DNA from: JALSNL01 sp036479585
GTDB lineage: Bacteria; Bacteroidota; Ignavibacteria; Ignavibacteriales; Melioribacteraceae
NCBI GenBank assembly: GCA_965224785.1
Contig: OZ245062.1
Span: forward strand, 1,240,001-1,304,000
Reading direction: 5' to 3'
Length of the DNA stretch: 64,000 nt
In this document: positions 43,758-51,845 of the stretch, piece by piece
Position numbering within the stretch: the first letter of the stretch is position 1
Layout of the letters: every line of letters starts with the position of its first letter
Notes under the pieces: model-generated
Databases searched by the model: none
Told to the model about the DNA's origin: nothing
Seen by the model: the letters and a program-made list of their open reading frames with translations, nothing else
Position numbers and translations under genes: made by a program

Positions 43758-45191
43758 CTAAATTGTTAAACCTTTCATAAAGTCCTTTACATCAATTTCT
43801 TCACAACTAAATATCATATCTTTAATTTCTTTATGCTTTTCTTTACCAAATAAATTTGATGACAACGCACTAAATTTATTATCCAAATCTTCAATTGTCA
43901 TTGGCTCTCTTGGATCACCTTTTGGGTATTCCATATATTCAGAATATTCTTTGCCATCTTTAGTTTTAATCACAACTCTAGATGGCTGTTTTGCAGGGAA
44001 CATTTTCTCAAACTCAATTGATGGTTCACCTTTTATTTTATCAATCACTTCAAATATTCTTGGGTCTTTAAGTTTCTCATCCGAAAAAGATTCTGTTGTG
44101 ATTTTTTTATCTACAATTGCTGCTGCCATACAATAGGGAAGTGAGTGATCAGCAGTTTCTCTTGATTCAGGACGATACTTTGTCGGATCGAACAGTATAT
44201 CATAGGCTTGGGCGAATGCTGTAACTTTTACTTCTTCAATATCTGTGTAATCTAAATTATTATTTATCATTGCATTTAATGCACAAGAAATATGTGTGTG
44301 TGTTAAAGCTTCTGTCGGAAATGCTTTCATCCCACATTCAAGAATTTTATAACTTTCTCCAAGTCCGCCAACAAGAGCATCAACATCCCAAGACCATTTG
44401 GAAACTCCGTCTCGTCCTATCATATCAGTAGGATTGACGTTTTCATCTTTTGCATCCCATCCAACAAATGCATCCATAAAACCTTCCTTACCTTCAAAAA
44501 CTTTTTCAGTTCCGCTAAAACCTTTTTGTGCCATCAAAGCTGCAAACACGCCGGACTGTACTGCCATTGGGTCAACTGTGTTTTTCATCATTGTTAATTT
44601 GCCTGCTGTTGGGCAGCCAATTGTATGATTGTGGGAGCCGTTTATTCCAACTGCATTTACCATTTGGTCAACAGTTAAACCAAGAAGTTTTCCAGCAACT
44701 ACAGGAGAAACAAATTGTGTTAACGTTGCGTGATGCCACTTACGTTCGCGAACTCCGGGTTTTGCAAACAAACACATTCTCATTTCAAATTCATAAGCAA
44801 GAACAATTGCAACAATTACATCTTTCATAGATGCTCCCACCAACTCACCAACTGAAAGAGCCGCTGGAATAATATCAGATGGATGAGATGGATCATCTTT
44901 CCAATAGATATCGTTAAAGTCTAAAGCACGTATCATAAGTGAGTTTACTAAGGTTGCATTTACTGCTGGCATTTTATTTCCAAAGCCAATAATAGTAGCT
45001 TCTTCTTTGCCACCCATATCAATATAAATATCTCTTATAATATTTACATCGTTAGTGTTTGTTGCTCCGTAAGCACAACCAATTGAATCGTATAAATATC
45101 TTTTTACTTCGTTGATTACTTCTTTTGGTAAGTCTTCGTACTTTAAGTTTACTGCAAATTCTGATATTTGACGAGAGATTGATTTTTGCAT
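43758..45191 (-). CDS. MmgE/PrpD family dehydratase
   Basis: This 477-residue protein belongs to the 2-methylcitrate dehydratase/cis-aconitate decarboxylase superfamily. Visible are YLYDSIGCAYGATNT, ALDFNDIYWKDDPSHPSDII, KWHHATLTQF-like HHAT, KAFPTEALTHTHI and ADHSLPYCMAAAI. In this superfamily the substrates are tricarboxylates. Its place between aconitase-type and citrate lyase genes suggests action on a citrate-like acid. No prpB/prpC genes are adjacent, so a methylcitrate cycle is not shown. Confidence 0.88.
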   Translation of the reverse strand: MQKSISRQISEFAVNLKYEDLPKEVINEVKRYLYDSIGCAYGATNTNDVNIIRDIYIDMGGKEEATIIGFGNKMPAVNATLVNSLMIRALDFNDIYWKDDPSHPSDIIPAALSVGELVGASMKDVIVAIVLAYEFEMRMCLFAKPGVRERKWHHATLTQFVSPVVAGKLLGLTVDQMVNAVGINGSHNHTIGCPTAGKLTMMKNTVDPMAVQSGVFAALMAQKGFSGTEKVFEGKEGFMDAFVGWDAKDENVNPTDMIGRDGVSKWSWDVDALVGGLGESYKILECGMKAFPTEALTHTHISCALNAMINNNLDYTDIEEVKVTAFAQAYDILFDPTKYRPESRETADHSLPYCMAAAIVDKKITTESFSDEKLKDPRIFEVIDKIKGEPSIEFEKMFPAKQPSRVVIKTKDGKEYSEYMEYPKGDPREPMTIEDLDNKFSALSSNLFGKEKHKEIKDMIFSCEEIDVKDFMKGLTI

Positions 45192-45201
45192 TTGTATTCC
45201 T

Positions 45202-45648
45202 TTATATTACTTTTATATTTTTTTGTTTTGCAAATTCTAATAATTTTGATTTTATGTCTATTACATTTTTATACCCAACATTTCCAAGAAGTATATTTTT
45301 TTTCTTTCCATCTACTAAATGAAATTCAATACTTATTGGTTTTATAATAATTCCTACTAAGTCAGACCATTTTATTTCTGTGGATTTTATAATTGATTGT
45401 TTTACTTGAATGACATTTTGATTAATCTCAAAAAAGTATTTTGAAAAATATTTTTTATAAGAAAGAGCTAAGAAAACAAATAATATTCCTAGTGGAATCC
45501 AAATCCAATCTAGAAAAGTATATTCTGGATATTTAATTATTTTATAAATACCATTTGAGATATGAAAAATACCCAAAACAAAGAAAAAATATGGTTGATG
45601 TTTTGATTGCCTTTGTAACGGATTCAAATCAACTCTAAAAGTTTCCAT
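45202..45648 (-). CDS. Small membrane protein with PH-like C-terminus
   Basis: This 148-residue protein has two transmembrane helices (about 18-38 and 46-64) followed by a beta-rich part, YFFEINQNVIQVKQSIIKST then EIKWSDLVGIIIKPISIEFH. That layout is seen in bacterial PH-like membrane proteins (bPH2/DUF304-like). No function is known. It is squeezed between the aconitase and MmgE/PrpD genes (5 and 10 bp), so it is part of that operon. Confidence 0.65.
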   Translation of the reverse strand: METFRVDLNPLQRQSKHQPYFFFVLGIFHISNGIYKIIKYPEYTFLDWIWIPLGILFVFLALSYKKYFSKYFFEINQNVIQVKQSIIKSTEIKWSDLVGIIIKPISIEFHLVDGKKKNILLGNVGYKNVIDIKSKLLEFAKQKNIKVI

Positions 45649-45653
45649 TTTGA

Positions 45654-47630
45654 TTATCCTAAATTATCCTTAACCCAATTCTCCAAACCTTCAAGCACAA
45701 CAAGCTCTTGGGCAGCAGTTCCAACGGGACTAAAATTATATTCCTTTCCATCAAATGTTAATATGGAATTTTCATAATCTAAAGTTGCTTGCGTGTTTGT
45801 CGCAACCGTTAATTTGTCCGAACCGTATTTTGATTTTAAATCATCAACAAGTTTTGGAATTTCGATAACCAGGAAACCATTGTTAAGAGCGTTGCGTTTG
45901 TAAGTAGTGCTTGCAGAGCCAACAATAACAAGCTGAACGCCACGATGCTTTAATGCAGTTGCAGCTTGCTCACGTGAACTTCCTGTCCCAAAGTTATAAC
46001 CGCCAACAAGAATATCATTTTGTTTTACAAGGTTTTGAAATTCAGAGTCATAATTTTCCATTGCAACTTTGGCTTGGTCTTCTGCGGAGAAATCATCTAC
46101 GTAAGTATATTTGCCTGGGTAAATTCCATCTGTATTCATATTGTCTTGATGACAGTAAATTATATCACCATTAATCTTGGAAAGGAATCCATCTAATATT
46201 TTAACTTTCACAGCTAGTATTTCGGGAGCATCATTTGTTTTGATGTTTGCATCTAAAGATTGTGTAGTATGCTCCCATTCAAAATCAATTTCACCTTTTA
46301 TTGCTGAATAAGCAACTACAGCCGGAGATGCAAGATATGCTTCCGCACTTGGCGAGCCCATACGACCTTTAAAATTTCTATTGGTTGCAGAAATTCCTAC
46401 TTCACCATCTTCAAGTAAACCGGCACCAAGTCCAATGCAAGGTCCACATCCTGGTGGAAGTGGAATTGCTCCGGCATCTAATAATGTTTGCCAGTCTCCA
46501 CGTTGTTGGCTTTCTGCTTGCACTTCATTTGAAGCTGCTGCAATATAAAACTCAACACCTTCAGCAACTTTTTTACCTTTAACAACTTCGGCAGCTTGAG
46601 CAATATCTTCTACTCTACTATTTACGCAAGAAACCAAATAAGCTTTATTCACTTTAATATTTTTTTCTTTTAGAGCAGAAACTGAGTTCATTACTTTTAC
46701 GGAATTGGGTCCCGCAACGTAAGGAGTTATTGATGAAAGTTCTATAGAAATATCTTTTGAATAATAAGCATCTAAATCAGCTTGTAAGTTTTGTAAATTA
46801 TTTTCTAATTCAGTAATTTCTTTATTATTCATTCTCGGATGAACTCCGTTTCCATCAATATCAGAAGGAACTCCGGACAATCCACGAGTTTCAATTACAG
46901 CTTTTCTATTTTGCAACCAAGAAATAGTTGTAGAGTCAATAGGGAAGACTCCACCAAGTGCTCCCCATTCGGTGGTCATATTTGCAATTGTTAAACGTTG
47001 GTCAACTGACAAATCTTTAATGCCATCACCAACAAATTCAATTATGTGATTTAGGACTTCGTCATTATTGAAATATCCGCAAAGTGCAATTATAACATCT
47101 TTCCCGGTTACACCTTTAGTCAAATTTCCTTTTAGTTCAACTTTTACAACTGGAGGAATTTGCCACCAAGTTTTCCCCGTTGCCCAAATTGCTGCTGCAT
47201 CCGTTCTAACTATTGGGGTTCCGAGAACTCCAAGTCCACCGTACATATTTGAATGGCTGTCTGAAGCAACAACCATAGTACCTGGCCAAGCGTAACCTTC
47301 TTCGCACATTATCTGATGGCCGATGCCACGACCAGCAGGATAGAAATCGCATCCCATTGAATTTGAGAAAGCTTCAATATTTTTATACTTCTCTAAATTC
47401 TTTTCACTCTTGTCTTGTATGTTATGATCAAGCGTGTGTACAACTTGTCGTGGGTTAGCAAGTTTGGTTGCTCCAATACTTTTGAACTTTGGTATAACTG
47501 CTCCGGTGTTATCGTGCGTCATAACATAAGTTGGCTGAATGGAAACTATATCTCCACTTTTAACAAGCTGGTTTTCTTCAAGTCCAACTGCAAATTTTTG
47601 TGATATTTTTTCTATTAAATTTTGGGACAT
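45654..47630 (-). CDS. Aconitase family hydratase, homoaconitase-like
   Basis: This 658-residue Fe-S enzyme has the cluster ligands Cys335 (in SCVNSR), Cys395 and Cys398 (in GCGPC) and a C-terminal swivel domain with GGYNFGTGSSREQAATALKH. It isomerises citrate/isocitrate or a homologue. The region YIAAASNEVQAESQQ to GISATNRNFKGRMGSP is strikingly like fungal homoaconitase (Lys4), and the length fits that group better than the 750-residue bacterial aconitases. Given citrate lyase and isocitrate dehydrogenase genes nearby, aconitase is the likelier activity. Confidence 0.88.
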   Translation of the reverse strand: MSQNLIEKISQKFAVGLEENQLVKSGDIVSIQPTYVMTHDNTGAVIPKFKSIGATKLANPRQVVHTLDHNIQDKSEKNLEKYKNIEAFSNSMGCDFYPAGRGIGHQIMCEEGYAWPGTMVVASDSHSNMYGGLGVLGTPIVRTDAAAIWATGKTWWQIPPVVKVELKGNLTKGVTGKDVIIALCGYFNNDEVLNHIIEFVGDGIKDLSVDQRLTIANMTTEWGALGGVFPIDSTTISWLQNRKAVIETRGLSGVPSDIDGNGVHPRMNNKEITELENNLQNLQADLDAYYSKDISIELSSITPYVAGPNSVKVMNSVSALKEKNIKVNKAYLVSCVNSRVEDIAQAAEVVKGKKVAEGVEFYIAAASNEVQAESQQRGDWQTLLDAGAIPLPPGCGPCIGLGAGLLEDGEVGISATNRNFKGRMGSPSAEAYLASPAVVAYSAIKGEIDFEWEHTTQSLDANIKTNDAPEILAVKVKILDGFLSKINGDIIYCHQDNMNTDGIYPGKYTYVDDFSAEDQAKVAMENYDSEFQNLVKQNDILVGGYNFGTGSSREQAATALKHRGVQLVIVGSASTTYKRNALNNGFLVIEIPKLVDDLKSKYGSDKLTVATNTQATLDYENSILTFDGKEYNFSPVGTAAQELVVLEGLENWVKDNLG

Positions 47631-47745
47631 AAAAACTCCTTTAAAACGAGAAACGTTAGACGAAAGACGTGAAAAGAAAAACCATAAATGTAAAAAAGAC
47701 AGTATAATTATTTTATAAAAGTTTTTGAAAAAGCTATTTCAAGCA

Positions 47746-47827
47746 GTCATTCCGGTTGTCTTTTGTGCCGGAATCTCTTAGCTTATTGAGATTCCGGAAT
47801 TCCAAAAGAACTGGAAACCGGAAGGAC
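47746..47827. repeat. GTCAT-type palindromic element, CCGGAAT subfamily
   Basis: GTCATTCCGG at the left is inverted to CCGGAAGGAC at the right, with GTGCCGGAATCTC and GAGATTCCGGAA inside. It is nearly identical to 37272-37356, differing at few positions. Confidence 0.85.
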
Positions 47828-47852
47828 AAGTTATGTAAAAACATTTTATCAA

Positions 47853-48035
47853 CTAAATTAAACCAAATTTTGTACGTACTTCTTCAACAGTAAAAGTTTT
47901 ACTTTCTTAGCTATCTTTTAACTCTGCTTCAATAGATTGAAGAACATAAATTTCATACATTAAATCTTCCCAGTTTGCATTATTAGGAAATTCATACTAA
48001 TTGTGTGGCTTTTGTTTAATAGATGACTCTAACAT
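47853..48035 (-). pseudogene. Broken antitoxin-like gene with two in-frame stops
   Basis: From ATG 48035, preceded by GGAG, the frame reads MLESSIKQKPHN, TAG, then YEFPNNANWEDLMYEIYVLQ, then after KDS a TAA, then ESKTFTVEEVRTKFGLI and a final TAG. The pieces match small addiction-module antitoxins ('NWDDLMYEIYV...GRTFTVEEVRKKFG'). Two internal stops make it a pseudogene. No toxin gene is beside it. Confidence 0.75.
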
Positions 48036-48077
48036 TTTTACTCCTTCTAATAATTTTCTTCGTCTCACGTTTCTCGT

Positions 48078-48623
48078 TTATACATCTAAACGTTTTACAT
48101 CCTGAAACGGTTCAAAGCTAACAAAATCAGCGTGATGAACAATTATTGATTCAATTGTTTTCTTGGCTCGTTCACCTTCAAACGAGTGATATGCAATTAT
48201 ATGTTGCACGTCAAATGGTAATCCAAATCTATCTGCGATAGAAACACCACTAAATGGATGACGCAATAATTTACCATCTCTACTTGTTCCAAGTTTGCCA
48301 TCAGTAATTTTGTATTCCAAAAGTTTGCCAACGTCAATTAGTATTGCTCCGGAGATTAGATAATCCCAATTTATTTTCACTTTGAAATTTTCTTCCATAC
48401 GTTTTGCTATATCAATAGAAAGTTGAACAGCAGTTCGCTTATGATTCATAAAAGTTATATCAACTTTGTCAATTAATAATGAGAAAGGAATCTTTTCTAA
48501 ATCTTCCGGTTCAAGAGGGGAGTGTTCAATTGCGTACTCCCAACATTTGTAAGTCTTTTCTTTTATATCATCATTTTTAATTAGCTCAATCTCTGGCCAA
48601 ATATTTTTTATTTTTTGTCGCAT
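48078..48623 (-). CDS. HD-domain phosphohydrolase-like protein
   Basis: This 181-residue protein has an HD-type metal site: NHKRTAVQLSIDIAKRM (His about 78), ILIDVGKLLEYK (Asp, without the usual preceding His), LLRHPFSGVSIADRFGLP and ESIIVHHADF. The canonical HD pair reads 'ID' rather than 'HD', so the site may be modified. Substrate is unknown. It lies between the isocitrate dehydrogenase-type and aconitase genes but is separated from both by broken genes. Confidence 0.75.
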   Translation of the reverse strand: MRQKIKNIWPEIELIKNDDIKEKTYKCWEYAIEHSPLEPEDLEKIPFSLLIDKVDITFMNHKRTAVQLSIDIAKRMEENFKVKINWDYLISGAILIDVGKLLEYKITDGKLGTSRDGKLLRHPFSGVSIADRFGLPFDVQHIIAYHSFEGERAKKTIESIIVHHADFVSFEPFQDVKRLDV

Positions 48624-48698
48624 AGATTCTCCTTAATAGTAAAAAGGCAAAAGTGAAAAATCAAAAGGTAAAACAAAGAAATAATGAATAACAAAAAA

Positions 48699-49043
48699 TT
48701 ATTTAAGCATACTCGAAAGCATTGCAAAAACTTCATTTACCAATTTTGTAGTTCTATTTAAATCTGAGCTAATGTAATTTAAAGAAATAGCAAGTTCAAT
48801 TTGAGTATCTAATTCTACGAGAGAAGATCTTGCAATTTCGTAAAATCTTTTTCTTTCTTTTACTGATTTTCGTGAAGCTCCTTCCTATAAATTAGAAATA
48901 ACTGAAACAGCTGCTCTTCTTATCTGAGAAGTTAAACCATAAAGTTCTGATCTAGGGAATTCTGATGTAAGAACATAAATCAGTTTTACCAATTCGCCAG
49001 ACTTTTTATATACTTCAAGTTTTTTATGATTTAACCGTAACAT
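48699..49043 (-). pseudogene. Four-helix bundle (S23/IVP) protein with in-frame stop
   Basis: The 115-codon frame from ATG 49043 reads MLRLNHKKLEVYKKSGELVK, RRAAVSVISNL, TAG (48885-48887), EGASRKSVKERKRFYEIARS, SSLVELDTQIELAISLNYIS and so on to TAA. This is the 'four helix bundle protein' family, where NIAEG is usual; the stop replaces the Ala codon. Everything else is intact, so inactivation is recent or it is a sequencing error. Confidence 0.8.
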
Positions 49044-49075
49044 CTTTTCACTTTTGCCTTTTCAATTTTCACTTT

Positions 49076-50254
49076 TTAAAGTTTTGCAATTACCGCATCT
49101 GTCATTTCTTGAGTTGTGCAAGCACCTTTTTCAAAAACATCTGCTCCGCCACGTATCTTCATCATATCGTAAGTTTTAACTTTGCCTTCTTCAATTACTT
49201 CGGCAATGGCTTTTCTAATTTTATCAGCTTTTTCTTTTTCGTCAATGTGGTCAAGCATCATACAAGCACTTAAAAACATTGCTATTGGATTTATAATACT
49301 TGGATTTAACTCTTGATACTTTGGAGCTGAACCGTGAGTTGGTTCAAACACAGCAACATCATCGCCAATGTTAGCGCTGCAAGCAAAACCAAGTCCGCCA
49401 ATTAAACCAGCAAAACCATCACTAATTATATCACCAAACATATTTTCAGAAACTATCACTCCATAAGTCTCTGGATTTTTAGTAAGCCACATCATTTGTG
49501 CATCAATGTTTGTATCCCACATATCAATTTCGGGATAATCCTTTGCAACTTTTCTAGCTTCTTCCATCATCATACCACTTGTTTCCCGAAGTACATTAGG
49601 CTTCTCACAAACTGTAACACTTTTGTAACCAAACTTTTTTGCATATTCAAATGCAGCTTTCATAATTCTTTGTGTTGCTCCACGTGAAAGTATGCGAGTT
49701 GAAATTGCCATATCTTCACTTGCCACATCTTTAAACTTTACCATTTTAGGGTGTGTCTCTAAAGCATCTCTAACTTGCATTGGTGGATTTGTCCATTCAA
49801 TTCCACCGTACATTCCTTCTGTGTTTTGTCTGAAAATTACGGTGTTAACTTCCGGTTCTACAAATCCACCTTTGCCATCTTGTATAATAAAATTAAGCGG
49901 GTTGCCTTTGAAAGCTTGGCACGGACGAATACATACATCTAAATTAAAATGTTGACGTAAACCAACGATAGGACTAAAGTAAACATAACCTTTGTCTTGC
50001 AACGATGGGTCAAGCTCGGCAGTAGCTTCATCTTTTGGCTTACTTGTAATTGCTCCGAACAAACCAATCTTGTGTTCTTCCAAAAGGTCTATGGTTCTTT
50101 GGGGAAGAGCGTCTCCTTCTTTTTGCCAAAACTCCCAGCCTATATCTCCGTGTACATAATTAGCTTCAAATCCGGCTGCTTCTAATAATCTGATTGCTTC
50201 TGGGGTTACAGTTTTTCCAATTCCATCTCCGGGTAATGATACGATTGTTCTCAT
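49076..50254 (-). CDS. Isocitrate/isopropylmalate dehydrogenase family, probable IDH
   Basis: This 392-residue beta-decarboxylating dehydrogenase has LPGDGIGKTVTPEAIRLLEA at the start, GLFGAITSKP, VCIRPCQAF, RQNTEGMYGGIEW, GYKSVTVCEKPNVLRETSG and the metal-binding Asp in ENMFGDIISDGFAGLIGG. FEPTHGSAPKYQ is the nucleotide loop. Isocitrate is likely from the cluster, but homoisocitrate or isopropylmalate cannot be excluded by eye. It begins the minus-strand citrate cluster. Confidence 0.88.
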   Translation of the reverse strand: MRTIVSLPGDGIGKTVTPEAIRLLEAAGFEANYVHGDIGWEFWQKEGDALPQRTIDLLEEHKIGLFGAITSKPKDEATAELDPSLQDKGYVYFSPIVGLRQHFNLDVCIRPCQAFKGNPLNFIIQDGKGGFVEPEVNTVIFRQNTEGMYGGIEWTNPPMQVRDALETHPKMVKFKDVASEDMAISTRILSRGATQRIMKAAFEYAKKFGYKSVTVCEKPNVLRETSGMMMEEARKVAKDYPEIDMWDTNIDAQMMWLTKNPETYGVIVSENMFGDIISDGFAGLIGGLGFACSANIGDDVAVFEPTHGSAPKYQELNPSIINPIAMFLSACMMLDHIDEKEKADKIRKAIAEVIEEGKVKTYDMMKIRGGADVFEKGACTTQEMTDAVIAKL

Positions 50255-50385
50255 AATATTTCCTTAGTAAATAGTTTAAAGTTTATCAAGTAAATTTAGA
50301 TAGACTTATATTATTTAGCAAGAATAAGTGATGAAAAATTAGTGAATTTTGAAAAGTAAATTATGTATTTAAATAATGAGAGTCC

Positions 50386-50416
50386 TTGACAAATGAATTT
50401 GTTTGTAGTATTTTTG
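50386..50416 (+). promoter_or_regulatory. Promoter of the 50456 toxin-antitoxin module
   Basis: TTGACA (50386-50391), 17 bases, then TATTTT (50409-50414). The same region also fits the Bacteroidota pattern, TTG followed 19 bases later by TATTTTTG (50409-50416). The toxin gene starts 40 bases downstream. Confidence 0.55.
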
Positions 50417-50455
50417 TAGTGAGTCATATAGGCATACATCTATTGTGGTGAGAAA

Positions 50456-50740
50456 ATGAAGTATTATGATTGGAATGATGAAAAAAATATAATATTGAGA
50501 AAAGAAAGAAATATTTCTTTTGAAGATATTGTTGCAGCAATTAGAAATGTAAAATTATTAGGCATTGTTGAGCATTCAAATTCTAAAAAATATCCAAATC
50601 AAAAAATGTTTATTGTGGAATTAGATAATTATGCTCACATTGTACCATTTGTTGAAGATAGCGAAAAGTATTTCTTGAAAACCATTTATCCCAGTAGGGG
50701 CGCGACAAAAATTTATTTAAGTAAGGAGAAACCCAAATGA
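50456..50740 (+). CDS. BrnT-like toxin
   Basis: This 94-residue protein starts MKYYDWNDEKNIILRKERNI followed by SFEDIVAAIRN, the opening pattern of BrnT-type RelE-fold toxins ('W.e.Kn..l...r.isFe'). It continues with FIVELDNYAHIVPFVEDSEK and ends TIYPSRGATK. It overlaps the antitoxin gene by 4 bp (ATGA). The toxin-first order is typical of BrnT-BrnA pairs. RNase activity is inferred from the family. Confidence 0.75.
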   Translation: MKYYDWNDEKNIILRKERNISFEDIVAAIRNVKLLGIVEHSNSKKYPNQKMFIVELDNYAHIVPFVEDSEKYFLKTIYPSRGATKIYLSKEKPK

Positions 50741-51003
50741 AATATCTTGATAAAGAAGAAAAAGAATTAATTGAATCTTTCAAGCGTGGAGAATGGTTAT
50801 CTGTTAAATCCAAAAATAAAAAAAAATATATTGATGCAGCAAAAGCTAATTATACCAAAGATAAACGTATTAATATTAGATTGACAACTAAAGATTATAT
50901 AAACATTCAAGCAAAGGCTCTGGAAGAAGGAATTCCATATCAAACTTTAATTTCAAGTATAATTCATAAGTATAACTCTGGCAAACTAAAGTCGGTTGTG
51001 TGA
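50737..51003 (+). CDS. CopG/BrnA-like antitoxin
   Basis: This 88-residue protein has a C-terminal ribbon-helix-helix: RINIRLTTKDYINIQAKALE then GIPYQTLISSIIHKYNSG, a strong RHH antitoxin signature. The N-terminal half (KEEKELIESFKRGEW) would contact the toxin. It is translationally coupled to the toxin gene and would repress the shared promoter. Confidence 0.82.
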   Translation: MKYLDKEEKELIESFKRGEWLSVKSKNKKKYIDAAKANYTKDKRINIRLTTKDYINIQAKALEEGIPYQTLISSIIHKYNSGKLKSVV

Positions 51004-51100
51004 TTACTTGAGCTCTTGGTTCTTATAGTTTATTTTGCTAGCACGATAATTTGAGAACATAGAGTTTAAGAATAGTATTAAATAAAATAGTGAGAAAATT

Positions 51101-51835
51101 ATGGAATTAAAACTTGCAGTATTAATAGATGGTGATAATATCCCATCAGCTTATGTAAAAGAGATGATGGAAGAAATTGCAAAGTATGGCAATCCAACAA
51201 TAAAAAGAATATATGGTGATTGGACAAAACCGCATTTATCAAAATGGAAAAATGTGTTGCTTAAAAATGCCATAACTCCAATTCAACAGTATGGATATAC
51301 GGTTGGCAAAAATGCGACAGACTCCGCAATGATAATTGACGCAATGGATATTTTGTATTCTGAAAAAGTTAATGGGTTTTGTTTGGTTTCCAGCGATAGT
51401 GATTTTACACGTCTTGCCACTCGTTTACGGGAAGCCGGAATGAAAGTATTTGGAATTGGAGAAAAGAAAACTCCAGAGCCATTTATTGTTGCTTGCGATA
51501 AATTCATTTACATTGAAATACTTAAAAACCAATCTGATGAAAATGAAGCTGAAATTACAAAGAGTGAAACTAAACCTAAAAGTAATGTTGATAAAATAAC
51601 TCCGAGAGTTATCAAACTTATTTCCACCACAATATCAGATTTGGCAGATGATGATGGCTGGGCTTTTCTTGGAGATGTTGGAAATCTTCTCCAAAAAAAA
51701 CAGCCTAATTTTGATTCAAGAAACTACGGCTTCCAAAAGTTAACTCCGTTAATTAAGTCAATCAAAAATTTTGAATTAGACAGAAGAGAAAGTTCAAGTG
51801 GTAGATTTAAATTGATTTATGTGAAGAATAAATAG
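51101..51835 (+). CDS. NYN-domain protein with LOTUS/OST-HTH domain
   Basis: This 244-residue protein has a PIN-like NYN nuclease domain (1-150): LAVLIDGDNIPSAYVKE, YGYTVGKNATDSAMIIDAMD and CLVSSDSDFTRLATRLREAG supply the acidic metal site. After a linker comes an OST-HTH/LOTUS domain (about 165-242, DDDGWAFLGDVGNLLQKKQP and GFQKLTPLIKS), which binds RNA in other proteins. An RNA-cleaving or regulatory enzyme is likely. It is close to a toxin-antitoxin pair but not obviously in its operon. Confidence 0.88.
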   Translation: MELKLAVLIDGDNIPSAYVKEMMEEIAKYGNPTIKRIYGDWTKPHLSKWKNVLLKNAITPIQQYGYTVGKNATDSAMIIDAMDILYSEKVNGFCLVSSDSDFTRLATRLREAGMKVFGIGEKKTPEPFIVACDKFIYIEILKNQSDENEAEITKSETKPKSNVDKITPRVIKLISTTISDLADDDGWAFLGDVGNLLQKKQPNFDSRNYGFQKLTPLIKSIKNFELDRRESSSGRFKLIYVKNK

Positions 51836-51845
51836 ATATAATTTC

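Noticed and set aside
48885..48887. TAG as a possible recoded sense codon (two nearby genes carry in-frame TAG)
   Set aside because: One of the broken genes also has an in-frame TAA, and TAG serves as the normal stop of other genes in the window such as pheS, so pseudogenes or errors explain it better.
37470..50254. The citrate region as a genomic island
   Set aside because: Base composition and codon use look the same as the housekeeping genes around it, and no integrase or att-like repeats are visible.
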